The position numbers and the translations under genes are program-made. Below, one piece after another: positions 1 through 6,574 of a stretch of DNA of 14,723 nt (position 1 is its first letter; each line of letters starts with the position of its first letter). The notes beneath the pieces are model-generated. The model had not been told where the DNA came from. It saw only the letters and a list, made by a program, of their open reading frames with translations, and searched no databases. The stretch is from JAABUE01 sp037440925 (GTDB taxonomy: Bacteria > Chloroflexota > Anaerolineae > Anaerolineales > Villigracilaceae), in NCBI GenBank assembly GCA_037440925.1, contig JBBITF010000072.1, positions 1 through 14,723 of the forward strand, written 5' to 3'.

Positions 1-1927
1 CCGGCCCGTTGTAGCCCGGCGTCTTCGTTTGCGTGCGCGGCGGGGTGCGCGTCGGCGTGGGCGTGCGCGTCGGCGTGCGGGTGGGCGTCCGCGTGGGCGT
101 GCGCGTCGGCGTGCGCGTCGGCGTGCGCGTGCGCGTCGGCGTGCGCGTGCGCGTCGGCGTGCGCGTGATGGTCGGCGAGAGCGTGCGCGTCGGCGTGCGG
201 GTGATGGTCGGCGAGAGCGTGCGCGTCGGCGTGCGGGTGATGGTCGGCGTGCGCGTGCGCGTCGGCGTGCGCGTGATGGTGGGCGTGCGTGTCGGCGTGC
301 GCGTGCGCGTCGGCGTTCTGGTAAGAGTTGGCGTGGGCGTATAGCGCGAAATAGACGACGACAATACACAGTCGCCCCAGCCTGGGAAGTTGAAAGTCAA
401 CGTAACGCTGTAACTGCCATGGAATGGCTGGCTCATGAGATTGAAGTCTGCCGTCCAGCGAATCTCATTGCCGCCGCCCCGCAGCGGATTAGGAACGCCG
501 CCCATAGCGCTCGTCCAGGAGACCGGCGAGGTGGTAATATTGCCGCTTGGGTTGTAATAGGTGCGTCCAAACCAGAAGTAGTCAAAATATAGCGGCGGCG
601 AATAAGGCGAACTCCAGGTCATAACTGAAGCAGTCAGGTAAGCGGTTGCCATGTTGTTGTTACGCACGCGCACCTGGAAATCGTCGTTGTTCAGGCGCGT
701 CTGGTTGATGAAAATGTTGGCACAACTCGGCAGCGGCGTGGGCGTGAAGGTACGGGTAACGGTGGGCGTGGGCGTAGGCGGCAACTGCAAGATGAAACGC
801 CTGGAAACAATGACCGAGGTGCGTCCGTCCACGCCGGTGGCCTGGGCGTACATGGTATATTCGCCGTTCAGCAAGGTAGTGTAATCCAAAGCGGAGGAAA
901 TGAAGTTGCATGGGCCATTGCCGCCAAAAGCGCAATACCTGAGTTGCCCCTCAGTGCGGGCAGGAATGCTGGAAGGGCCGCTGAACCAGAAACGGATAGA
1001 AGCGATACCGTCGCCGTTGTTCGTGCCATAGGGCGGATTGTAAGCGATGGCCTCGAAGGGCGTCTGATTCACCGACGTAATGACCTGCCCATCGGGGTCC
1101 GGGCTGACAATGGCAATGTAGATGGGCAGAGCCGTAGAAGTAAAGGTAGCCGTAGCGGTATTGGTCGGCGTGGAAGTCGGCAGAGGAGTATTGGAGGGCG
1201 TAGAGGTCGGCACGCCGATCAACGGCGGCAGGGCAATGACGCGCGGCACGCGAAACATCTCCACGATGCCTTGACGATAAGCGAACAGGTGAAGAGACGG
1301 CCAAACCCGATTCAGGAAAGGCGTCAAGAGCGGATGAGCAAAATCCACTGCAATCACAATACGGTCGCCGGGATCGCCGGGGTCATCGCCTGGCAAACAG
1401 CGAGCATATTCATTGCGGGTGGGAGCGTAAAAAGTAAAGTCATCCGTATGGTCGCCGTTCCCATTTGCATCGCGGCTGGAACACACCGTCACACGAAAAT
1501 AGCCAATCTCGTTTTCATCGTCAAACAAATTGTCAGAACCAACATCTACGGCATCTGGATTGCGAAACAAGACATACGACTGCCGGTAAGCATAGCCATT
1601 AGGGTTGTTGATGATCGTTTGCAAGCGAGCCTCATTTTGCTCTTGGATGTAATTCTCGCCCGCGCAAGCGTCTAAATCGGGGTCGGCTTCCGAATCCACG
1701 CAATAGGCAGTGTCGTACTGCCCGGTGACAGCGTAACGCACCGATAGGCGGGCAATGTTCTCTACCGTCAGCCAGGACTGAAAAATCAAGGCCGTGTCCA
1801 TGATGCCAAATAACAGCATCAACAACAGCGGCAGGACGAGCGCAAACTCCAACAAGGCCTGCGAGCGCTGACCAGAAGCCTGCGAACGCACTGGTGGCTG
1901 GAACAAGGAAATCAGGTATGCTTTCAT
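1..1927 (-). CDS. TadE-like anchored surface protein with Ig-like domains and Thr-Pro-Arg repeat tail (partial, C-terminus off the left edge)
   Basis: The frame is open from an ATG at 1927 to the window edge, giving at least 642 residues with no stop. Residues about 22-48 match the TadE-type N-terminus: a short basic segment, then ALLEFALVLPLLL, a single membrane helix and a polar stretch. The usual Gly before the QxxxE-like motif is Ser here, so prepilin-type processing is uncertain. Next come a Cys-containing extracellular region (about 50-236), a Thr/Ser-Pro linker (about 237-262), a beta-rich Ig-like segment (about 265-375), a second Thr-Pro linker (about 381-396), another beta-rich domain rich in Tyr/Phe/Trp (about 397-528), and Thr-Pro-Arg repeats from residue 530 to the edge. 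The start is 18 bp after the stop of the VWA gene, with GGAAGGA nearby, so it is probably the third gene of that operon. The TadE assignment rests on the N-terminus only. The Ig-like calls are inferred from composition and context, and the function is unknown. Confidence 0.8.
   Translation of the reverse strand, partial: MKAYLISLFQPPVRSQASGQRSQALLEFALVLPLLLMLLFGIMDTALIFQSWLTVENIARLSVRYAVTGQYDTAYCVDSEADPDLDACAGENYIQEQNEARLQTIINNPNGYAYRQSYVLFRNPDAVDVGSDNLFDDENEIGYFRVTVCSSRDANGNGDHTDDFTFYAPTRNEYARCLPGDDPGDPGDRIVIAVDFAHPLLTPFLNRVWPSLHLFAYRQGIVEMFRVPRVIALPPLIGVPTSTPSNTPLPTSTPTNTATATFTSTALPIYIAIVSPDPDGQVITSVNQTPFEAIAYNPPYGTNNGDGIASIRFWFSGPSSIPARTEGQLRYCAFGGNGPCNFISSALDYTTLLNGEYTMYAQATGVDGRTSVIVSRRFILQLPPTPTPTVTRTFTPTPLPSCANIFINQTRLNNDDFQVRVRNNNMATAYLTASVMTWSSPYSPPLYFDYFWFGRTYYNPSGNITTSPVSWTSAMGGVPNPLRGGGNEIRWTADFNLMSQPFHGSYSVTLTFNFPGWGDCVLSSSISRYTPTPTLTRTPTRTRTPTRTPTITRTPTRTRTPTITRTPTRTLSPTITRTPTRTLSPTITRTPTRTRTPTRTRTPTRTPTRTPTRTPTRTPTRTPTPTRTPPRTQTKTPGYNGP
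165..272 (-). repeat. 36-bp tandem repeat inside the Thr-Pro-Arg tail
   Basis: Copies at 165-200 and 201-236 are identical, and 237-272 is a diverged third copy. On the coding strand each unit encodes 12 residues of the type TITRTPTRTLSP. The surrounding 33-340 is built of smaller 12-bp units encoding RTPT. The 36-bp period keeps the reading frame, so copy-number changes would only lengthen or shorten the extracellular tail. Confidence 0.85.
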
Positions 1928-1945
1928 CAAGGTTTCCATCCTTCC

Positions 1946-3607
1946 TTACTGCGTCAGGCGGGTAGCCAGTTTTTTAGCAATATCCAAGAAGATTTGGCGC
2001 AGTTGGTCGCCCGTAGGCGCATAATAATACTCCCCGCCGGCGGGCGTCTCATCGCCATCTGGGTCGGCGGCATAGGTCAAGAAATGCTCGCCATTATCGC
2101 CGCGCGCACAATCGGTCGGGTTGTAATCGGCGCTCTCTGGATTGCAGGCAAATTCTAACCCTGCTTTACGCAGCACATCTGGCCCTAGACCGATGGTGAA
2201 AATGAGCGCCTGTTGATCGTCGAAGATAAAATCAGCCATATCCATGGCAAAATCCATCACATCATAAGAATTGGGATCGCTCACGCCGCCGCGCGCCAGG
2301 CAAATGAGGTAATTGGTCGAACTGGGATGACAGTGGCGGGTATCGGCCCACTTATCGCGGCAGATGGGGTTCTGGTCGCTCACACAGTAATCTTCGATGC
2401 CATAGGAGGAGTTCGCGGCGCCGTCGCTCAACAAGATAACCGCCCATAACGAGTCGGTGCGGATGGTGATGGGCGGGTCAGGCGGCGGGTTGGCGGTGGT
2501 GGCGCCGCCAAACTCATTACCGGCAAAACGCAGCCCGGCGCCGATGTTGGTCGAACCGCAGGGATAAGCATTGTTGTTGGCCGGATACGAGCTGCCATAA
2601 CCGCTCAACTCAGGGCAGCGGAAGTCGAGGTAGGTATCGCCAAAGCCATCGCCATCTTCGTCAATGACCAACTCATCCGACCAATCGCCGTCGCCGTCGC
2701 CATGGCCGTCGCCATCGGTGGGATCGTCTGTGTAGCGTTCGTACTCGCGGCAGGGGCCGCCCCCAGCGGACGGGCAGACCTCTGGCGAAAAGACGGTCAA
2801 ATTCTGGATAATGCCCTTGATATAAGCGGCGTTGTTCTTGCTTTCGTCGTCGCTGAAATGCATTACGTAGCGCGCGGTCTGGTCAAAGGTGACGATGGCA
2901 ACGCGGTCATAAGGGAAAAACAACTGATCCACGAAGGCCTTGGCGGCCTCCTTGACCTCCCGGAAGGGGTGACACTCATTGACCAGATTGCACTGCGCCG
3001 GGTCGCGCATCGGCGTGAGCGGCTCGGCGTCCCACGTCATCGATTCAGAGGTGTCTATAGCCAGCACCACATCCAACGAAGCGGCTTCTGAAACCGCCTG
3101 GGCGCGCAAAGGCACTTCGCGAATGCCGATGACCTGCAAAAACGAGGTTTCCATCACCGTCGAGGCTTCTACCCACACTTTTTTGCGTTTCGCGCCACTG
3201 CAATCAAGGATATTCAATACCTGGGTATCGCCAGCCGCTTGCGCCGATTCGCACGTCTCCACGCGGGGAGTATAGGGATGCTCCGCATCGTCGGGGTCAT
3301 AGCCGTTCAATTTCAAAAATTCCCGCGCCGCGTTCACCAGGTTGGTGTGTTCCTGGCCCGGATAACGATACCCCTTGCGGAACTCAGAAGAGGCGGCCAG
3401 AGCAGCCGCATCCACAGCGCGCCGCAGTTTGCCATGCTCGACATACAACAAACCCACATCCACCGTCAGGCCGACGAAAGCCACCAACGCCAGCATAGCG
3501 ATGGTCACCACCACCAGCACCTGTCCGCGTTCCGAACGACTGGCGGTCTTCCAAAAGCGCAATTTGCGCCCTAAAGTGTTCTTGGTACGAGAAAAGAGTT
3601 TTTTCAT
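1946..3607 (-). CDS. TadG-like protein with von Willebrand factor A domain
   Basis: The 553-aa product has a basic N-terminus, then RGQVLVVVTIAML at about 27-39, starting one membrane helix (about 29-51). LRRAVDAAALAAS (61-73) follows, typical of the TadG/Tad-like N-terminal module. A VWA domain follows with an intact MIDAS: DTSES at 185-189, the Thr of STNIGAG at about 353, and Asp of LLSDG at about 395. Between the first and second MIDAS motifs is an insertion rich in Asp-Gly (about 294-325), resembling calcium-binding DxDxDG loops. Several Cys residues (about 206-350 and later) could form disulfides outside the membrane. VWA domains usually bind protein ligands through a metal ion, so the likely role is adhesion or assembly at the cell surface. 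That role is inferred. The gene starts 6 bp after the TadE-like gene stops, so translation is probably coupled. Confidence 0.88.
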   Translation of the reverse strand: MKKLFSRTKNTLGRKLRFWKTASRSERGQVLVVVTIAMLALVAFVGLTVDVGLLYVEHGKLRRAVDAAALAASSEFRKGYRYPGQEHTNLVNAAREFLKLNGYDPDDAEHPYTPRVETCESAQAAGDTQVLNILDCSGAKRKKVWVEASTVMETSFLQVIGIREVPLRAQAVSEAASLDVVLAIDTSESMTWDAEPLTPMRDPAQCNLVNECHPFREVKEAAKAFVDQLFFPYDRVAIVTFDQTARYVMHFSDDESKNNAAYIKGIIQNLTVFSPEVCPSAGGGPCREYERYTDDPTDGDGHGDGDGDWSDELVIDEDGDGFGDTYLDFRCPELSGYGSSYPANNNAYPCGSTNIGAGLRFAGNEFGGATTANPPPDPPITIRTDSLWAVILLSDGAANSSYGIEDYCVSDQNPICRDKWADTRHCHPSSTNYLICLARGGVSDPNSYDVMDFAMDMADFIFDDQQALIFTIGLGPDVLRKAGLEFACNPESADYNPTDCARGDNGEHFLTYAADPDGDETPAGGEYYYAPTGDQLRQIFLDIAKKLATRLTQ

Positions 3608-3613
3608 AGTTTC

Positions 3614-4222
3614 TCAAGGAACAGGAGTATCTTCCGGCTTGGCTGCCGCCAAAGGCATCATCGCATAAGAGTACACTTCGATAGGATCTCCAACCAGCGC
3701 CATGAATACGGGCATGCGCAGCCGATGATGATAGTGATAGAAAATTTCCACCAGCAGCACCCCGGCCGGCGGCGCGCCGCTTTGCAAACGCTCCTGAATC
3801 ATCGAAGACGTAAATTTAGAGGTCTGGGTTGAAGACCAGCGATAACCGGTCTCATTGGGATAGCGGATATAAATGCCATCGCCCACCGTAAAGAACGAGA
3901 CAATGATATCATCGCTTTCCTCGGGGTGGAGGGTCAACGGCGACAGTACTTCTTGAGTAAGCCTGATGGTATCCTCATAAAACTGTGGATTCTCCTGCCA
4001 ATCAGTCTCTGAGCCGGCAAACGGGTCAAAACCGGAAGAATAGCGCACCGCCTCGCGCGAGGCGTCCACCAAATTAAGATAGTCGTTCAGCAGCGTGCCA
4101 TATTCGGCGATGCCCGCCACCAGCAGCGCCATCAGAATGGCAACCAGCGCAAATTCCACCATGCTTTGGCCTCTTTCGCGCGGCCTCTTGCGACTATTCG
4201 AAACCTCAGTCATAGCAATCAT
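3614..4222 (-). CDS. TadE-like pseudopilin-type membrane protein
   Basis: The 202-aa product has RERGQSMVEFALV at residues 16-28, the classic TadE signature: a Gly (18) followed by Glu at +5 (23) as in prepilin-peptidase substrates, then a single hydrophobic helix (to about 39) and an extracytoplasmic domain of about 160 residues. Known TadE family members are minor pseudopilins of the Tad/Flp pilus or anchors of related secretion machines. Two starts are possible: ATG at 4222, or ATG at 4213 (residue 4). GGGATGA is better spaced from 4213, so the shorter form is plausible. It is the first gene of the three-gene leftward operon, and a good promoter lies just upstream. No Tad ATPase, secretin or Flp pilin gene is present in this window. 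Confidence 0.88.
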   Translation of the reverse strand: MIAMTEVSNSRKRPRERGQSMVEFALVAILMALLVAGIAEYGTLLNDYLNLVDASREAVRYSSGFDPFAGSETDWQENPQFYEDTIRLTQEVLSPLTLHPEESDDIIVSFFTVGDGIYIRYPNETGYRWSSTQTSKFTSSMIQERLQSGAPPAGVLLVEIFYHYHHRLRMPVFMALVGDPIEVYSYAMMPLAAAKPEDTPVP

Positions 4223-4249
4223 CCCATTTTTACAGACTCTCGCACTCTA

Positions 4250-4278
4250 ATCATACCCAAAAGGACAGACAAGCACAA
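4250..4278 (-). promoter_or_regulatory. Sigma-70-type promoter of the TadE/TadG-like operon
   Basis: On the minus strand a -35-like TTGTGC (4273-4278) is separated by exactly 17 bp from TATGAT (4250-4255), which matches five of six -10 consensus bases. The predicted start lies about 20-30 bp before the two candidate ATGs. Seen by eye only. Confidence 0.6.
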
Positions 4279-4288
4279 CGGCTGCAAT

Positions 4289-4327
4289 GCAATTGTACGC
4301 AATTCTACACGCAATTTTCACGTAATT
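4289..4327. promoter_or_regulatory. Phased GCAATT direct repeats upstream of the Tad-like promoter
   Basis: GCAATT occurs at 4289, 4299 and 4311, and the variant GTAATT at 4322. The spacings of 10, 12 and 11 bp are close to one helical turn. The array lies just behind the -35 box (about -46 to -84). It could be an activator-binding array, an UP-like element or a small bend. No regulator can be named. The rest of 4223-4457 holds no gene that I can see. Confidence 0.4.
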
Positions 4328-4457
4328 TGGACGTTTGCGCCTCAGACGCCCCGCAACTTGCTTTCGTTAAACCGAGCGAGACCTACTCTGACGCGGCCTC
4401 TGCTCTTTCCCAAGAGAGTCTCCCAATGGATGAGGAACGCGATAGGTCGTTCGCCCA

Positions 4458-5198
4458 CTACACAACGAATTTCCAACGGCAAACTTTCCTCTCCATCCAG
4501 TCCACCGCAAAATACATCCCCAATCCCAACAGCGACATGGCCAGCACGCCCGCGTACATGGCAGGATAATCGAGCAGCGTGCTGCCATTGTAATAGATGT
4601 AATAGCCCAGCCCCTTGCGGGTAGCAAACAACTCGGCAATATACAACACTGCCACAGCCGTGCCAATGGATTGCCGCAAGGCGGTCAAAATGGCCGGCAA
4701 ACTGGCAGGCAAGTACACAAAACGGAACAACGCCCGCCGCCCGGCCCCCAGGCTGCGCAGGCTTTGTAAGAGTTGAGGCGGCAAGCCAGCAGCCTGATCG
4801 CGCACCAGCACAACAATCTGGAAAAACAAAATCAGGAAGATAACCACAATCTTCGCTAGATCGCCTACCCCCCAAAAAAGCAGCACCACCGGCACAAAAA
4901 CCACTTTGGGAGTGGGATACAGCAGGTAGATGAGGGGAGAAAAGAGACGGTTCAACGGCTTTGAACTGCCAATAGCCAGCCCAGCCGGCACCGCCATCGC
5001 CACCGAGAGCAACATTCCAGCCGCCACGCGCCACAGGCTCGCCAAAAAATGAAGAGGCAAGTCGCCCCGCAGTTCACGAAAAAAAACCTCCAACACCAGC
5101 AGCGGCGCCGGCAGGATGGGACGGTTTACTAGCATAGCGGTTGCCTGCCACAGCGCCAGCAGGCTCAAGCCGGCCAACAACACATCACGCCGTCTCAT
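4458..5198 (-). CDS. ABC transporter permease, nitrate/sulfonate/taurine (SsuC/TauC-like) family
   Basis: The 246-aa inner-membrane protein has about six hydrophobic segments, beginning at residues 6-23. It carries the cytoplasmic EAA-type loop (about 147-171, SLGAGRRALFRFVYLPASLP) that docks to the ATPase. Length and order of helices fit the BPD_transp_1 permeases of NrtB/SsuC/TauC importers. The ATG at 5198 overlaps the ATPase gene by 14 bp and is preceded by GAAGGGG at good spacing, so the two are co-translated. The substrate cannot be told from sequence. It is the last gene of the importer set, and I saw no convincing terminator in the 180 bp after it. Confidence 0.9.
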   Translation of the reverse strand: MRRRDVLLAGLSLLALWQATAMLVNRPILPAPLLVLEVFFRELRGDLPLHFLASLWRVAAGMLLSVAMAVPAGLAIGSSKPLNRLFSPLIYLLYPTPKVVFVPVVLLFWGVGDLAKIVVIFLILFFQIVVLVRDQAAGLPPQLLQSLRSLGAGRRALFRFVYLPASLPAILTALRQSIGTAVAVLYIAELFATRKGLGYYIYYNGSTLLDYPAMYAGVLAMSLLGLGMYFAVDWMERKVCRWKFVV

Positions 5199-6003
5199 CT
5201 GCGCCCCTTCTGCATACGCCTAAGTCTGGAAAGCGGGCAGACCGTTGGCTGTTGAGGGCATGGCGCAAGGTTCGGCATAGCGAACGATAGGCCACGTTTT
5301 GGCGATACAGCCCTTGCCCGGCCTGAGGATTCTCGAAGACCTGCGCCTCACGGTTGGGCGGCTCGCCCAACAGCAAAATCTTCTTGCCCATGGCTACGGC
5401 TTCTTCGATGTTGTGCGTCACAAGGATGAGAGTGATGCCATTCTCCGCGCACAATTCCAGGGTAAGGTTTTGTAAATCCTCCCGGATAACCGCGTCTAGC
5501 GAGGCAAACGGCTCATCCATCAACAACAGGTCGGGCCGCAAGGCCAGGGTGCGGGCAATAGCCGTGCGCTGGCGCTGTCCGCCGGAAATTTGAGAGGGAT
5601 ATTGATTGGCAATCTCGGCAATCCCCAGCCGTTCCAGCCAGGGCGTCACGTCGCGCTCAGAGCGATAATCCCGCGGCGCATGGACTCCGTCTGCCCCATA
5701 GAAATTGCGCACCTTGAACCCCAATTCGGCGTTCTGGCGCACGGTGGCCCAGGGTAAAAGGCCATAGTCTTGCAAAATCAGCCCACTGCGCGGGCGTGGG
5801 CGCGTTAACGGCTGTCCCTCGATCAAAATTTGGCCGCCAGTGGGAAGCAACAAACCGGCCAGGAGGGTGAGCAAGGTGGTCTTGCCGCAGCCCGAAGCGC
5901 CCAAAATCGCCCACGTCTCACCGCGCTGGACATACCAATCGAAACGCTCGAAAATGGTCGCCGCGCGTGGGTAGCCAAAGGTTAAGGCATCGAGTTGAAT
6001 CAT
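5185..6003 (-). CDS. ABC transporter ATP-binding protein (SsuB/TauB-like)
   Basis: The 272-aa product has all ABC ATPase motifs: Walker A GASGCGKT (35-42), Q-loop Q78 in LILQDYG, signature ISGGQ (139-143), Walker B LLLMDE (159-164) with D-loop ASLD, and switch His197 in VTHN. An unusual stretch of about 70 residues follows the H-loop. I chose ATG 6003 (MIQLDALTFGY) over an upstream in-frame ATG at 6042, because the extra 13 residues would be encoded by the end of the MITE-like element and are not family-like. AAGAG lies a short way upstream. The product powers the permease encoded by the overlapping downstream gene. The cognate substrate-binding gene is about 570 bp upstream. Confidence 0.93.
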   Translation of the reverse strand: MIQLDALTFGYPRAATIFERFDWYVQRGETWAILGASGCGKTTLLTLLAGLLLPTGGQILIEGQPLTRPRPRSGLILQDYGLLPWATVRQNAELGFKVRNFYGADGVHAPRDYRSERDVTPWLERLGIAEIANQYPSQISGGQRQRTAIARTLALRPDLLLMDEPFASLDAVIREDLQNLTLELCAENGITLILVTHNIEEAVAMGKKILLLGEPPNREAQVFENPQAGQGLYRQNVAYRSLCRTLRHALNSQRSARFPDLGVCRRGADETA

Positions 6004-6014
6004 TTTGTATCTCT

Positions 6015-6176
6015 TGACTCCACTGCAAAAAGGTATTTGCACCGCAGAGCGCGCAGAGAACGCTGAGATTTTTTACCGATTCCGCAAAGAAAAGGCGCTC
6101 TTGATGCGGGTTTTGCAAATTTTCAACCCTGCGCGCTCCGCGCTCTCGGCGGTTAATGGTTTTTGCAGTGCAGTCA
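6015..6176. mobile_element. 162-bp MITE-like element, copy 1
   Basis: The ends form a 17-bp inverted repeat with one mismatch: TGACTCCACTGCAAAAA at the left, and the complement of TTTTTGCAGTGCAGTCA at the right. The element is flanked on both sides by TCTCT (6010-6014 and 6177-6181), a perfect 5-bp target-site duplication. The arms continue with loosely complementary ACCGC-AGAGCGCG tracts, so the whole could fold back on itself. It has no credible ORF. A copy with 8 differences lies at 13965-14126. It sits 11 bp upstream of the ATPase start and separates that gene from its substrate-binding partner. Which transposase family would mobilise it is unknown. Confidence 0.7.
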
Positions 6177-6220
6177 TCTCTTTGTAACCGGCAAAAGGCC
6201 CTATAGAATTGCTTTGGACT

Positions 6221-6240
6221 CCGAAGTCTCCAGACCTCGG
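6221..6240. repeat. Short hairpin CCGAAGTCT-CC-AGACCTCGG
   Basis: Nine-base arms pair with a single G/T-type mismatch around a 2-nt loop. There is no T-tract after it on either strand, so a simple intrinsic terminator is unlikely. It is probably an intergenic palindromic repeat, or a processing or attenuation hairpin in the importer transcript. Confidence 0.45.
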
Positions 6241-6275
6241 CATACCGACAACTGGGCTGATTTTGTGCAGTACTG

Positions 6276-6310
6276 CTTCAGTTTGTTCCTGTGCAAAGCG
6301 CAAACTGAAG
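6276..6310. repeat. Inverted repeat CTTCAGTTTG / CAAACTGAAG
   Basis: Perfect 10-bp arms at 6276-6285 and 6301-6310 flank a 15-nt loop. It lies in the long gap between the substrate-binding gene and the ATPase gene. It is most likely an intergenic palindromic repeat and could form an RNA stem in a read-through transcript. Confidence 0.5.
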
Positions 6311-6445
6311 TTTGCGGCACAGTCGCGCTATAATATTACTCTTGAGAATCGGAATTGTCCACTTTGACAATATCAGAGTGCGCACGCAAAACATGTCAAG
6401 GAAATATCCTGATCCGCTGGATGGGGGGATCATATTTTGCCCAAA

Positions 6446-6516
6446 CCGTCCACGATTGCTCACGAATTCACGAATAGCGCTCCATTCGAGTATTCGTGGC
6501 CCCATTCGTGGATGGT
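6446..6516. repeat. Roughly 70-bp imperfect palindrome with CACGAAT motifs
   Basis: The left arm (CCGTCCACGATTG then CACGAAT repeats) and the complement of the right arm (CCATCCACGAATG then CACGAAT) match over about 35 bp with a few mismatches. The centre is near AGCGCT at 6476-6481. The arms are made of a repeated CACGAAT word. This looks like a second family of palindromic intergenic element, separate from the TGACT-ended one. It begins about 60 bp beyond the substrate-binding gene's stop. The remaining bases of 6177-6574 show no gene. Confidence 0.55.
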
Positions 6517-6574
6517 TTCTCTACTTTGAGAGGCAAATTTGCACTGGAGGGTAGGTAGTTACCTTGTCTCTTCT

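Noticed and set aside
33..340. Possible CRISPR array or satellite repeat
   Set aside because: The repeats are contiguous with no unique spacers, have a multiple-of-three period and lie in frame within a coding sequence.
29..592. Plus-strand Arg-rich or Val-Arg/Gly-rich reading frames
   Set aside because: They are antisense shadows of the Thr-Pro-Arg repeat tail. The minus-strand frame is open through the whole region and makes a sensible domain protein.
4360..4457. Terminator after the ABC permease gene
   Set aside because: Only weak stems are visible on the minus strand and none is followed by a T-tract.
4342..5034. 230-aa minus-strand frame overlapping the permease
   Set aside because: It has Gly/Cys/Trp-rich composition with no family pattern. 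The overlapping 246-aa frame has clear permease motifs and a proper overlap with the ATPase gene.
6005..6187. Short ORFs within the MITE-like copies (also 13919-14143)
   Set aside because: They exist in both copies only because the DNA is repeated. There is no ribosome-binding site and no family resemblance, and the repeat explains the similarity.
6312..6554. TATAAT at 6329-6334 and TTGACA at 6364-6369 on the plus strand as promoters
   Set aside because: Neither has a partner box at acceptable spacing and no plus-strand gene follows.
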